A stretch of 39,882 nt of DNA from Chitinophaga pinensis (GCA_943324565.2 CALPMC020000018.1:1-39882); one strand, 5' to 3'; counted from the first letter of the stretch, positions 11,001 to 17,375 are shown. The notes: generated by a model from the sequence alone, not told the origin. Numbers and translations: made by a program.

Positions 11001-13677
11001 TTAAAGGATTTATTAAACTCATTGGGTTATATCCTGATTTTCCTACAGGGAAGAGATAAGTTGAACCAGTAGCTAAATTTAAAGGTAAGGTTCTTTCAAT
11101 AGCTCCTTTCAAAAAGCTTGTTGCACTTCCTCCTGTTACGGAATTCGCAGCAGTATTAGTAACAGTAATTGTATTTCCTGTGTTATCTAAAATACCAGCT
11201 GTTAATGCAAGTACACCTGTTGTTCCAGCTAACGTTCTACTAAAAGGCATAGTTACAACTCCTGATGCAAATGTATTGTTGATTGTTAAAGAAACTGGAG
11301 AATTTGTTGATGGATATTCAGTGTTCGTAATAGTTTGGTTAGCTGCAGTACTATTGTAAACTAAAGACGATGTTGTTGAATTATAGGTAATAATTCCTGA
11401 CCCACTTAAATTACCATTAGAAATAGTTAATCTGTTTAAATTAATATTTCCGTTTAATGTTACGCCAGTTGTATTATTGACTCTTACACCAATGCTTCCA
11501 GTGTTGGTTGCTGGTGTAAATGATTGAGCAGATGTGCCATTAAACTCTAAATTACCATTTGCATTTGTTTGAGTTAATGTTCCACCTGTTTGAATGAAAT
11601 TTCCAGCTGTTCTTAAATTAGCGGCACCGTTAAAAGCAACATCTATAGTTCCTCCATTTAATGTCACATTTCCAGCAACATTTACTGAACCTGTTGTACT
11701 GGAAACTTCAAAAGTTCCATTATTGACAATAAGGTCTCCGTTTATTGTAACTGTACCACCTGTCGTAGCCCTGAACTTTCCTGTGTTTATTGCTTGAATA
11801 GTTAAATTACCTTTTACAACTGCTGTTGTAGTTGCACCCCAGAAACTCATAGTTCCTGTTGCATTCGGACAATTGTAAGTAAAATTACCAAATGATTGAT
11901 TGTTATTAGTGGCCGTTGTTGTTGAACTTGTAATTCCTGAAATTGTTAAGTTAGAAGTAGCTGCCCAAGTTGCTAAAGGCACTGGTGGAGCTCCTGTTGT
12001 TGCTCCTGTTGAATTACAAGTAGAACCAGCTAAGAATGATAAAGTTGCAACTGAACCAACTAAAGAGTTTCCAGCAAATCCTAGATTAATAATCCCTGTT
12101 GCACTAACAGTTACAAGGGTGTTTGTACCACCTGTCGTAGTAATTGTATTACCAGCATTGCCAGAAAAAGAAACTGTACCATCGATTAGTCCAGTGTTTG
12201 ATGCTCCTGAAAAAGCGAACGCTACTGGTTGAGTTGCACTAGTTAAAAGCAATGTACTACCAGCATCAACAATAAAATCATTTCCAACACCACCACTAAC
12301 TGTAATAGTTCTTGTCGCAGTACTTGAAGATTGTAAAGTTAATGTTGTATTACTAGTAACTACAAATCTACCAACTGTATAATTTGCATCAATAGTATTT
12401 ATTGTTACTGCTCCGCCTGGAGTTGTTAATGCTCCGTCAACTATTAATACATCTGTAGTATTAGGTGTTGTTCTAGTTAAACCAGTTCCGTCAGCCAATG
12501 TATTCCAGTTTGCCGGAGTATTCCATGTGCTTGAAGCTGCACCAACCCAAAAATAAGTTGTCGCTGCTAAAGTTGATTCACTTCCGGTAACACCAGTACC
12601 TGGAATAACAGCCTCACTTGATGCTTGAATGTTATAATAAAATAAGGTACCTGGAGACAACCCTGTTTGTGGAAGGTTGTATGCAGTTCCAGTTCCAGCT
12701 GTTGAAGTTGATGGAACATTAACAACACTAACGTTTTGAGTAAAAGCAGCATCTGTTGCTCTTGTAACAATAAAAAAGGTTTCGTCTGTTGAATTGTCAA
12801 TCCAATTTGGAGTAATTGTTGATGATGTTATTGCAGAAAATGTTAAGCTCGTTGGAGCAGCAGGAATAGATGTAGAATTAGGTGTCCAAGAAAAAGTTCT
12901 TAAACTTCCGTTGGTTGTTCCCGCTAAATTTGCTATAGATACTAAAGGAGCAAAAGAATTAGTTACTGGTGCTGTTGCTAATGTGAACGAAGGTGTTGCT
13001 GAAACAGTAACATATCCTGCTGTTGTAGCAGTATTACTTGATGATATGAAGATTGATCTTGATACATTTGCTGATGAGGAATTTATAATGTTACCATAAA
13101 TATATTCCACAACACCAGTTGATTCATTTAGAATCATTTGCATATTTCCTGAGTTGGTTATATCGTTATAAAATGCATAAAACTGATTCCATTCAATAAC
13201 AAACTTTCTATTAGGAGCTGTACCAACAACTAATGATGTCATTCCATTGTTTAGTTCATTATCACCTGCCATTAGTGCAAATGTCGCATTCCCAGCTGAA
13301 AAAGCTGTTACAGCAGAACCGCCAATCGCTGTTGCTCCTGAAGAAGTATGCAATCTTGCTTGCCCATTTGAGTTGGCACTTATATGAGTATATTTTGTAC
13401 CCATAAAATAAAAATCAAACCCGATAGCAAATACTGGAACTCCAGTGTCATCATTGTTTCCGGTTATTAATGTTGTTGCACCTGTCATATCCTGAAGTGA
13501 ACCAGAAGTTGAAGTTGCAAACGTGTAATTAGCTAAACTCTGTGCATTAATCCTTGTAAAGGATAATACAAATAGTAGTAGTGTTGCAAGGTAAAAACCA
13601 ACCTTGCTTTGTTTGGTTGTAAAAAGCGGATTTGTCCATCTTTCATTAAACCTTAACTGTGGTTTTGTTTTTGACAT
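5023..13677 (-). CDS. Giant mosaic T9SS-secreted adhesin (2884 aa)
   Basis: This is a very large surface protein. An extended signal peptide of about 45 residues (charged N-region, then FYLATLLLFVLSFTRINA) leads the chain. Then come: a NIDO-like beta-sandwich (about 60-240, with APNRKFVIEW); an FN3 domain (about 266-350); a passenger-like stretch of N/T/G-rich beta repeats (about 380-880); two tandem ~465-aa modules (about 1117-1582 and 1671-2136); a GEVED-type domain (about 2144-2300, YNDDGIFDATELIG and GFGETEDYLITI); another FN3 (about 2303-2400); five ~48-aa Cys-containing repeats (about 2478-2726); an Ig-like unit; and a C-terminal type A sorting domain (VYPNPTTGAINI… ending TVRIIKQ). Such proteins act as adhesins or matrix components. 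It is probably exported through the T9SS, whose SprA pore is encoded 15 kb away. Many antisense ORFs over it are composition artefacts. Confidence 0.9.
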   Translation of the reverse strand: MSKTKPQLRFNERWTNPLFTTKQSKVGFYLATLLLFVLSFTRINAQSLANYTFATSTSGSLQDMTGATTLITGNNDDTGVPVFAIGFDFYFMGTKYTHISANSNGQARLHTSSGATAIGGSAVTAFSAGNATFALMAGDNELNNGMTSLVVGTAPNRKFVIEWNQFYAFYNDITNSGNMQMILNESTGVVEYIYGNIINSSSANVSRSIFISSSNTATTAGYVTVSATPSFTLATAPVTNSFAPLVSIANLAGTTNGSLRTFSWTPNSTSIPAAPTSLTFSAITSSTITPNWIDNSTDETFFIVTRATDAAFTQNVSVVNVPSTSTAGTGTAYNLPQTGLSPGTLFYYNIQASSEAVIPGTGVTGSESTLAATTYFWVGAASSTWNTPANWNTLADGTGLTRTTPNTTDVLIVDGALTTPGGAVTINTIDANYTVGRFVVTSNTTLTLQSSSTATRTITVSGGVGNDFIVDAGSTLLLTSATQPVAFAFSGASNTGLIDGTVSFSGNAGNTITTTGGTNTLVTVSATGIINLGFAGNSLVGSVATLSFLAGSTCNSTGATTGAPPVPLATWAATSNLTISGITSSTTTATNNNQSFGNFTYNCPNATGTMSFWGATTTAVVKGNLTIQAINTGKFRATTGGTVTINGDLIVNNGTFEVSSTTGSVNVAGNVTLNGGTIDVAFNGAANLRTAGNFIQTGGTLTQTNANGNLEFNGTSAQSFTPATNTGSIGVRVNNTTGVTLNGNINLNRLTISNGNLSGSGIITYNSTTSSLVYNSTAANQTITNTEYPSTNSPVSLTINNTFASGVVTMPFSRTLAGTTGVLALTAGILDNTGNTITVTNTAANSVTGGSATSFLKGAIERTLPLNLATGSTYLFPVGKSGYNPMSLINPLTTGVVVIKSEVVDAATGGTPSALFASLNTNRYWATSFTSGETNFASDATTAIRLNDAPGTADGIAGSSTLTGTYSLVGGVLTTATPTSLTTSSPTSTIPAFMVMGTKSAATLTGLAISPTGNVCVNIPRNISVVVIPGGAAITSVVLNYSVNGTAQTPVTMSNSTNIGGLSADTWTGIIPTVTPINGNVTWSVSATDNNTLVQSINGTPYLDSTNLGPAVVITSSLNNFCGTGGTAVLTASSTDASMAYSWSALNPATGSLESTSGTAVNATVSATSDFKLSGTNANGCVSIAYYSLGVYPLPAATVTTTASGVCPGTSATIGSGLSAGNFSSVSINHSPLTAPANAIKLVDAGTALVTRNLGTGLDDGGWSGVPVGFNFNFFGTNYSTISVGTNGTVFFGTTPDVTDYEFLTLPSTTEPFNMVAVLAMDNNLTGATGGTIKYWTTGYAPNRKFVLSYENVKEYGDTKFSTAQAIFYETIGVIEVHVASSTNQDQNKLVGVNNGDGTIGVLAYASGTASSVTNPIASPFAYRFTPPANYSTTWAATNLNGTTTIASGTNIFSQSVTPAITTDYAISYTNQTTGCTNAPGSAQVNMLIYSDVAPTGVNTIASSTSFCDGQSVNFNLDYTGTTNGIVYQWQVSTVSGVWNDVASATNDVYSLIPTQNAFYRCKITACNGTPAYSSEVAVNYSNEITSTTPATRCGVGTATISAVGSAGSTIAWYATATATTPLGTGSPFTTPTISQTTTYFVAAETFAGTCSSARVPVTVTVTDAPVVTLTNNQAPFCGTGGTATITATTTANYGFTWSLSNPNATISNQTATSIDVTVSQSTSVNLTALEVGTGCVSISTISISVYPLPTANVTSDVNGVCPGTAANISTGLSAGNFTSTSIPHAPLTAPVNAVTLATGGAELVPTDLGFGLDDGGWSGIPVGFNFNFFGTSYNTISIGTNGTVFFGATPNVGDFTFTTLPSTTEPFNMVAVLAMDNDLGVATGGTIKYWTEGTIPNRKFIVSYENVQEYNALETSTAQAIFYETVGEIDVHVTSSTNVDRNKLVGVNNGDGTIGVLAFASGTVASPTNPITNPFAYRFAPPANYTTVWTSTNTQGTTTIASGTNIFTQAVIPTETTVYSISYTNQTTGCTNAPGSADVTITILGNVAPVGVSTVSSVTNVCEGVNFQISANYTGSSQGLTYQWQFSIDNGQNFIDIAGENGLTLTTSQNDTTIYRLSIVSCGGTPSYSSLLTINMSAPTDCYCVPTYTFGTSDGDLISNVEIVGTTLANNTGFVAGGPSYTFFNGQPNYTATLLPSSSYTLNISTGEYGSQGYAAWIDYNDDGIFDATELIGATNGTIGTGNTPGQVNASSSFVIALACTPPVGVHRMRIRGAFFQDGQSIQPCTNYGFGETEDYLITIAPAPTCPSPGLLVGGTTTTTSADVNWSLGCSTASAFDFEYGPVGFTQGTGTLVSNVSATTSTTLSGLIPNSSYQVYYRANCGNGDVSAWSVPVTVSTQCAPISLVNPGAQVVCNTYTLPTLAELTPSNNAGLVLSYRTATNGGGTVLTSNITTTQTVHIYGVAGACSANASFLVTVNNSSTSTTNVTQCSSYTWTNNVTYTASGTHTQTLVNAAGCDSVATLNLTITQPTTSTLNEVACQTFTLNNQTYTASGTYVQTLTNVAGCDSTLTLNLTIGQPDAVSVTEVACDSYSWNGTTYTTSGVYVDTLTNAFGCDSVVTLNLTINNTSSSNTVVSECASYQWNGTTYTTSGSYTFTAQNAAGCDSTATLVLTIGNNSSITTAATCGSFTWTNGTTYTASGTYTQTLTNAAGCDSLVTLNLTINPTPTATATDNGNGTGTLVASTGASYQWIDCATNTPITGATSATYTAPINGSYAVIVTNSTNCSATSSCVIVDYIGLEENTLSFNVYPNPTTGAINIVIDQTTAKYDVTVEDMNGRAVANFGSLINGNGVYSLDLSNVVTGVYFIKLRNELEERTVRIIKQ
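5500..6246 (-). repeat. Five tandem ~147-bp repeats encoding C-x-SYTWN…GCDS units
   Basis: Five consecutive units of about 48 aa share the plan C-[DAG]-S-[YF]-x-W-(N)GTTYT-SG-Y-x-TLTNAAGCDS-xxTLNLTI. Each has two Cys about 30 residues apart, so one disulfide per repeat is plausible. This type recurs near the C-terminus of many Bacteroidota surface proteins and probably forms a stalk of Ig-like beta domains. Confidence 0.85.
7268..8664 (-). repeat. Large tandem module A of the adhesin (C-terminal copy)
   Basis: This ~465-aa module begins FCGTGGTATIT, continues through VYPLPTA, GVCPGTAANI, LDDGGWSGIPVGFNFNFFG, PNRKFIVSYENV and NQTTGCTNAPGS, and ends at YQWQ / CGGTPSYSS. It matches module B block for block at protein level. 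DNA similarity is also visible, for example around the TNQTTGCTNAP segment. Boundaries are approximate. Confidence 0.85.
8930..10327 (-). repeat. Large tandem module B of the adhesin (N-terminal copy)
   Basis: This is the partner of module A and of nearly equal length. It begins FCGTGGTAVLT, then VYPLPAA, GVCPGTSATI, LDDGGWSGVPVGFNFNFFG, PNRKFVLSYENV, NQTTGCTNAPGS, YQWQ and CNGTPAYSS. The copies are separated by one extra ~90-aa Ig-like unit (RCGVGTATISAVGS…). Boundaries are approximate. Confidence 0.85.
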
Positions 13678-13897
13678 AATTTTTGATTTAGGTATGTACT
13701 TGGTTATGTAGAACTGAAACTATTTTATTAGATTCAATGGTTAAAGCATTAGTATAAACAGTTGATTCACTGTATTTAGAGAGGGAATATTTATTTGTCA
13801 GAATCAACCTTAAAATTTTATAATCACGGACAAAAGTACAATTTTTACTAACAAAACACTATTTTTACAATTAAACATTAAATAATTATAAATTATT
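13678..13897. other. Divergent intergenic region, giant adhesin / SDR
   Basis: This is a 220-bp AT-rich gap between divergently transcribed genes. It contains one good minus-strand -7 element (13831-13838), which would give the adhesin a 5' leader of about 150 nt. I saw no clear plus-strand promoter for the SDR gene and no small ORF. Confidence 0.5.
13831..13838 (-). promoter_or_regulatory. Candidate -7 element TACTTTTG for the giant adhesin
   Basis: On the minus strand TACTTTTG matches TAnnTTTG exactly. A TTTTG lies upstream at a shorter spacing than usual. It implies a long untranslated leader of about 150 nt, room for post-transcriptional control. Confidence 0.4.
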
Positions 13898-14686
13898 ATG
13901 AATAAATCATTAAGTAATAAAACAGCTTTAGTTTGTGGAAGCACCCAAGGAATTGGAATGGCTACAGCTATTAAACTAGCAGACATGGGCGCCAACGTTA
14001 TTCTTGTTGCGCGCAATGAAAAAAAACTTCAGGAAGTAAAACAAAAGCTGTCAACAATTAATGGTCAAACTCATGGATATTTAATGGCTGATTTCACCCA
14101 ACCAAATGCGTTAAAAGAAATTATTACCACTTTCATCAACGCTGGTAATAAAATCAATATTCTAATCAATAACACTGGAGGTCCTAAAGGAGGTCCTATT
14201 ATTGAGGCCACAACAGATGAATTTTTAAATACCTTCAATCAACATTTAATTTGTAACCATATATTAATGCAGGCAATTTATCCGGGAATGATTGAATCAG
14301 GTTATGGTAGAATTATTAATGTAATTTCAACTTCTGTAAAACAACCATTGCCAAATTTAGGTGTTTCAAATACGATTCGTGGAGCAGTTGCAAGTTGGAG
14401 CAAGACCTTAGCTGGAGAATTGGGACAATATGGAATAACTGTAAACAATGTCCTTCCTGGCGCAACAAACACTATTAGACTTCAAGGAATTGCAGAAGCG
14501 AAATCAGAGAAAACGGGTGAAACGGTGAATGATATATTCGAAGAAATGGCTGGAGAATCTCCAATGAAACGTATTGCCGAACCAGAAGAAGTGGCAGCTG
14601 CTATTGCTTTTTTAGCAAGTCCAGAAGCTTCTTATATAAATGGTATCAATGTTCCTGTTGACGGCGGAAGAACAAAATCACTTTAA
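13898..14686 (+). CDS. SDR family oxidoreductase with atypical catalytic residues
   Basis: This is a Rossmann-fold short-chain dehydrogenase/reductase of 262 aa. The cofactor loop GSTQGIG (residues 14-20) and the Arg in VARN suggest NADP(H)-type binding. INNTGG (90-95) replaces the usual NNAG. Ser144 in NVISTS fits the catalytic Ser. The expected YxxxK motif is replaced by SNTIR (Ser157…Arg161), so the classical Tyr/Lys pair is absent. A branch of SDRs annotated as 3-oxoacyl-ACP reductase-like carries the same LSNTxR-type sequence, so this is a family feature rather than a sequencing error. Its substrate is unknown. The protein ends in a normal VDGG tail. Its stop overlaps by 4 bp the stop of the convergent small membrane protein gene. 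Confidence 0.85.
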   Translation: MNKSLSNKTALVCGSTQGIGMATAIKLADMGANVILVARNEKKLQEVKQKLSTINGQTHGYLMADFTQPNALKEIITTFINAGNKINILINNTGGPKGGPIIEATTDEFLNTFNQHLICNHILMQAIYPGMIESGYGRIINVISTSVKQPLPNLGVSNTIRGAVASWSKTLAGELGQYGITVNNVLPGATNTIRLQGIAEAKSEKTGETVNDIFEEMAGESPMKRIAEPEEVAAAIAFLASPEASYINGINVPVDGGRTKSL

Positions 14687-15000
14687 TCATTTTTAAACTT
14701 CTCTAAATCATTTTTTATTTTAAATCTATAAGCGATTAGAGTTGGTAAACCAATGATTATAAGAAATACAAAAACGTAACCTTCACGCGTCAAGTAAAAA
14801 TCCGTTACATTCTTCATTTCTTCTTGTTTATAACCTAATCCAATAAAATAAGACAAACTTAAAGGTGCCTCTTGAACAACTTTTTGAACACCAGACTCTG
14901 TGACAATTTCACCTTTAAAAAGATTAATAGGAAATAAAAACAAAGGCGTTGCGATTAGAATGACTCCAAGAAAAAAGATGACTATTGGTTTTTTAAACAT
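14683..15000 (-). CDS. Small two-TM membrane protein of unknown function (105 aa)
   Basis: I do not recognise a family. Residues about 4-27 (IVIFFLGVILIATPLFLFPINLF) and about 73-91 (YVFVFLIIIGLPTLIAY) are transmembrane segments flanking a ~45-aa mixed-charge loop. The C-terminus is basic/charged (RFKIKNDLEKFKND) and therefore probably cytoplasmic. A consensus TAATTTTG element ends 4 nt before the ATG, which strongly supports this as a real, possibly leaderless gene. It converges on the SDR gene with a 4-bp stop overlap and diverges from the glycosyltransferase gene. Confidence 0.7.
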   Translation of the reverse strand: MFKKPIVIFFLGVILIATPLFLFPINLFKGEIVTESGVQKVVQEAPLSLSYFIGLGYKQEEMKNVTDFYLTREGYVFVFLIIIGLPTLIAYRFKIKNDLEKFKND

Positions 15001-15004
15001 GATA

Positions 15005-15012
15005 CAAAATTA
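15005..15012 (-). promoter_or_regulatory. -7 element TAATTTTG, 4 nt from the start codon
   Basis: This is an exact TAnnTTTG match on the minus strand with only 4 nt (TATC) before the ATG of the 105-aa gene. Transcription would begin at or next to the start codon. Confidence 0.6.
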
Positions 15013-15052
15013 CTAGAATTCAATAATTTAATTACTTTAAAATTTTCCGTTA

Positions 15053-16156
15053 GTGCGAATTGCTTATTTATGTGGAACAAATGGTTGGGGTGGTTTAGAA
15101 ATGAACCAGCTTAAAAATGCTATTTGGATGCAGGAAAGAGGACATTTCGTAAAGTTATATTGTTTGGAGAATGCACCTATTCATAAAGCTGCTAAAAATT
15201 CAGGTATTCCATTTAGCTTAATAAAAAAACACAAAAATCACTACGACTTTCTGAATGCTTTCAAGTTATTAAGCTATTTAAAAATAGAAGGAATAGAACA
15301 CTTAATCATACGAGCTACCTTCGATATGAGCATCGCGGCTTCGGTTTCTTTTCTTTCGCGTGGAAAAATCAACGTTCATTTTTTTATGGAAATGGAATTT
15401 GGTGCTCCCAAAAAACAGTTTTTCAGAACATTGCGTTATTCCTTCTTTTCTTCCTGGAATTGTCCTTTGGAATATTTGAAAAAACAAGTACTTGAAAATG
15501 CTAAAGTTCCAAGTCATAAAATAAATGTAATTCCATCAGGTTTAGACTTTGACTCTATAACTCAAAACAGTAAAACTGAATCCAGAAATTTACTCAAGCT
15601 CCCAGAAGATGATTTTCTATTCGGAATCGTTGGGAGAATTGATCCTAAAAAAGGACAGCTTTACGCTTTGAAGGCAACACAATTATTAAGTGATTATAAA
15701 TTCAAACTTGTTATAGTTGGTGAAGAAACACCTGATTCTCCAAGCAATTATCTAAAAGAAATCAAAGAGTTTATTGCAGTCAATCAATTAGAACAAAAAA
15801 TCATTTTTCTTCCCTTTCAAAAAAACCCAATGGAAGTTTTTAACGCTTTTGATTGGACGTTGATGACATCAGATTCGGAAACGTTTGGAATGGTTACAAT
15901 TGAATCAATGACACAAGGAACTCCTGTTATTGGAAGTAATGCTGGTGGGACTAGTGAGTTATTAGATTTTGGAAATGCTGGTCTTTTGTTTGAAACTAAA
16001 AATGAAATTGATTTAGCTGAAAAAATGAAACTAGCACTTGAGAAAAGAATACCATTTGAACTAACAGCTTTTCAAAATTCAATTTCAAAATTCAACAGTA
16101 ACGAAGTTTGTGAGAAGGTTGAAAAAATGCTAAAGAGCAGGAACAGTAACGTTTAA
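15053..16156 (+). CDS. Glycosyltransferase family 4 (GT-B) protein
   Basis: This is a 367-aa GT-B fold glycosyltransferase. The N-terminal half has a Gly-rich loop (GTNGWGGLEMNQL, residues 8-20), typical of GT4 acceptor domains. The C-terminal half has IVGRIDPKKGQ and the donor-binding SDSETFGMVTIESMTQGTPVIGS, an E-x7-E type motif that contacts the nucleotide-sugar. It probably adds a sugar to lipopolysaccharide, a capsule or a surface glycan at the cytoplasmic face of the inner membrane. The start is GTG: an in-frame TAA lies 15 nt upstream, and the first strand (RIAYLC) would be lost with the next ATG. No other glycan genes are nearby, so the pathway cannot be assigned. Confidence 0.88.
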   Translation: MRIAYLCGTNGWGGLEMNQLKNAIWMQERGHFVKLYCLENAPIHKAAKNSGIPFSLIKKHKNHYDFLNAFKLLSYLKIEGIEHLIIRATFDMSIAASVSFLSRGKINVHFFMEMEFGAPKKQFFRTLRYSFFSSWNCPLEYLKKQVLENAKVPSHKINVIPSGLDFDSITQNSKTESRNLLKLPEDDFLFGIVGRIDPKKGQLYALKATQLLSDYKFKLVIVGEETPDSPSNYLKEIKEFIAVNQLEQKIIFLPFQKNPMEVFNAFDWTLMTSDSETFGMVTIESMTQGTPVIGSNAGGTSELLDFGNAGLLFETKNEIDLAEKMKLALEKRIPFELTAFQNSISKFNSNEVCEKVEKMLKSRNSNV

Positions 16157-16198
16157 TTTTTAAACATTATTTAAGAACTATAAAGTTTTAATAATGCG

Positions 16199-16206
16199 TA
16201 ATTTTG
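16199..16206 (+). promoter_or_regulatory. -7 element TAATTTTG upstream of the bacilliredoxin gene
   Basis: This is an exact TAnnTTTG match 20 nt before the ATG at 16227. It probably drives the two-gene thiol unit. Confidence 0.55.
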
Positions 16207-16226
16207 CATTCTAAAAAAAAGAAAAT

Positions 16227-16640
16227 ATGTATCCAGCAGAATTAGTACAACCAATGAAAGACGATCTTACGAATGTAGGATTCACTCAACTAACAAACGC
16301 TTCAGAAGTTGACAATATGATTTCAAATACACAAGGAACTTTATTAATGGTCGTGAACTCTGTTTGTGGTTGCGCGGCAGGCAATATGCGTCCTGGAGTG
16401 AAATTATCTGTTCAACACGAAAAAGCACCTAATGGATTAGCTACTGTTTTTGCAGGAGTTGATACAGAAGCTGTTGCACAAGCGCGCAAGTATTTCTTGC
16501 CTTACCCTCCATCTTCGCCATCAATTGCTTTGTTCAAAGATGGTAAACTAGTTCATTTCTTAGAGCGTCACCACATTGAAGGTGGAACAGCTCAAATGAT
16601 TGCTGCGAATCTTGCTGCAGCTTACGACGAATTTTGTTAA
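16227..16640 (+). CDS. BrxA/BrxB-family bacilliredoxin
   Basis: This 137-aa thioredoxin-fold protein belongs to the YphP/YqiW (DUF1094) family. The defining CGC motif is present in NSVCGCAAGNMRPG, where the first Cys is the nucleophile. KYFLPYPPSSPSIALFKDGKLVHFLERHHIEG matches the conserved C-terminal half. In Firmicutes these proteins remove bacillithiol from oxidised protein thiols. Many Bacteroidota also make bacillithiol, so the same role in the cytosol is likely, though no bacillithiol synthesis gene is in the window. The next gene, an ArsC/Spx-like protein, starts 1 nt after this stop, so the two form an operon. Confidence 0.92.
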   Translation: MYPAELVQPMKDDLTNVGFTQLTNASEVDNMISNTQGTLLMVVNSVCGCAAGNMRPGVKLSVQHEKAPNGLATVFAGVDTEAVAQARKYFLPYPPSSPSIALFKDGKLVHFLERHHIEGGTAQMIAANLAAAYDEFC

Positions 16641-16641
16641 A

Positions 16642-16959
16642 ATGAAACGCATTTATCATTTAAGTACCTGCGACAATTGCAGAAAATTGATAAAAGCATT
16701 CAACCCAAGTGCTGATTTCGAGTTGGTAGATATTAAAACCAGCTCGATTGATGCGCCTACTTTGGATTTATTAAAAGCAAAAGTTGGTTCCTATGAAGCT
16801 TTGTTTTCTAAAAGAGCCATCAAATACAAAAGTCTTGGATTAAAAGACAAAAACCTCAGCGAAGATGACTTTCGCAAACTTATTTTAGAAGAATACACCT
16901 TTCTTAAACGTCCCGTTTTGATTGATGGGGATAAAATTGTAGTAGGAGGATTGGGATAG
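16642..16959 (+). CDS. ArsC/Spx-family thioredoxin-fold protein
   Basis: This is a 105-aa protein of the arsenate reductase/Spx superfamily. Cys10 and Cys13 (STCDNCRKL) form a CxxC redox pair at the same positions as in Spx. LFSKRAIKYKSLGL and FLKRPVLIDGDKIVVGG carry the Arg residues and cis-Pro loop of the ArsC fold. The ORF track begins at 16600, inside the bacilliredoxin gene; the ATG at 16642 gives the natural family N-terminus MKRIYHLSTC, so I use it. It may be a thiol-dependent arsenate reductase, a YffB-like disulfide reductase or, less likely because it is short, a regulator like Spx. Coupling to a bacilliredoxin suggests recycling through that pathway. Confidence 0.85.
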   Translation: MKRIYHLSTCDNCRKLIKAFNPSADFELVDIKTSSIDAPTLDLLKAKVGSYEALFSKRAIKYKSLGLKDKNLSEDDFRKLILEEYTFLKRPVLIDGDKIVVGGLG

Positions 16960-16979
16960 AAAATAAACAGTTAATATTG

Positions 16980-17003
16980 AAGAATAAATTTGATTTATTT
17001 CTT
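16980..17003 (+). terminator. Weak AT-rich hairpin after the brx-arsC unit
   Basis: AAGAATAAAT pairs with ATTTATT(T)CTT around a 3-nt loop, 20 nt after the arsC-like stop, followed by a short T-rich stretch. GC content is very low, so function is uncertain. Confidence 0.3.
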
Positions 17004-17066
17004 AGTTTAACTTTTAGAAATTCAAGTTAAAATCGTTTAATAACAAATATTTCCTGCTACAATTTT

Positions 17067-17193
17067 TAGCGAAACTTTTTTGGCCTTGAATTTCTTGGTT
17101 TTAGCTACTGAACTGAAACTGTTTATTTTTAGAATTTCTGTAAGAACATTCTTAAAAATTTCAGTTTCAGAAAGGAGTTAAAATTGTTCGCTA
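17067..17193. repeat. 127-bp palindromic dispersed repeat, copy 1
   Basis: The element starts TAGCGAA and ends ATTGTTCGCTA, so its ends are inverted repeats (clearer in copy 2, which starts TAGCGAACAAT). Inside, CTGAAACTG (17113-17121) pairs perfectly with CAGTTTCAG (17162-17170), and the stem continues imperfectly through TTTTTAGAAT/ATTCTTAAAAA. Positions 17067-17148 align to 39800-39882 at about 80-85% by eye. It has no coding capacity and looks like a REP- or MITE-type element. Confidence 0.8.
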
Positions 17194-17305
17194 CGAGTTG
17201 TAAACACTTATATAACAATGATTTGCGAACAAAAATAAATTCAGAGCCTTGATTTTTACCTTCGGTGCTGCTTGCGCGGTGATTCTTTTGATCAAGCAAA
17301 AGAAT
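17184..17305. repeat. Adjoining repeat segment with two inverted repeats
   Basis: TTGTTCGC (17184-17191) pairs with GCGAACAA (17225-17232). ATTCTTTTG (17282-17290) pairs with CAAAAGAAT (17297-17305) around ATCAAG. The minus strand translates to KNHRASSTEGKNQGSEF-like sequence, which I recall as a recurring spurious 'protein' in flavobacterial genomes. That suggests a widespread intergenic repeat, not a gene. Confidence 0.65.
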
Positions 17306-17375
17306 GGCAAAAAACTTTAATAAAACTTAGTTGTAAATAGGTAAAATTCAATTAATTATTTCAGAAAAAACTAAT

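Noticed and set aside
5360-13099. Several plus-strand ORFs of 61-149 aa opposite the giant adhesin gene
   Set aside because: They are antisense to a long repetitive Thr/Val/Gly-rich coding sequence, are rich in V/P/A/K as expected from its complement, and have no promoters or family motifs.
16600-16641. Upstream start of the ArsC-like ORF inside the bacilliredoxin gene
   Set aside because: The extra 14 residues (MLRILLQLTTNFVK) have no family counterpart; the ATG at 16642 gives the normal N-terminus.
17171-17310. Minus-strand open frame reading KNHRASSTEGKNQGSEF…
   Set aside because: It has no proper start and coincides with a dispersed repeat; treated as non-coding.
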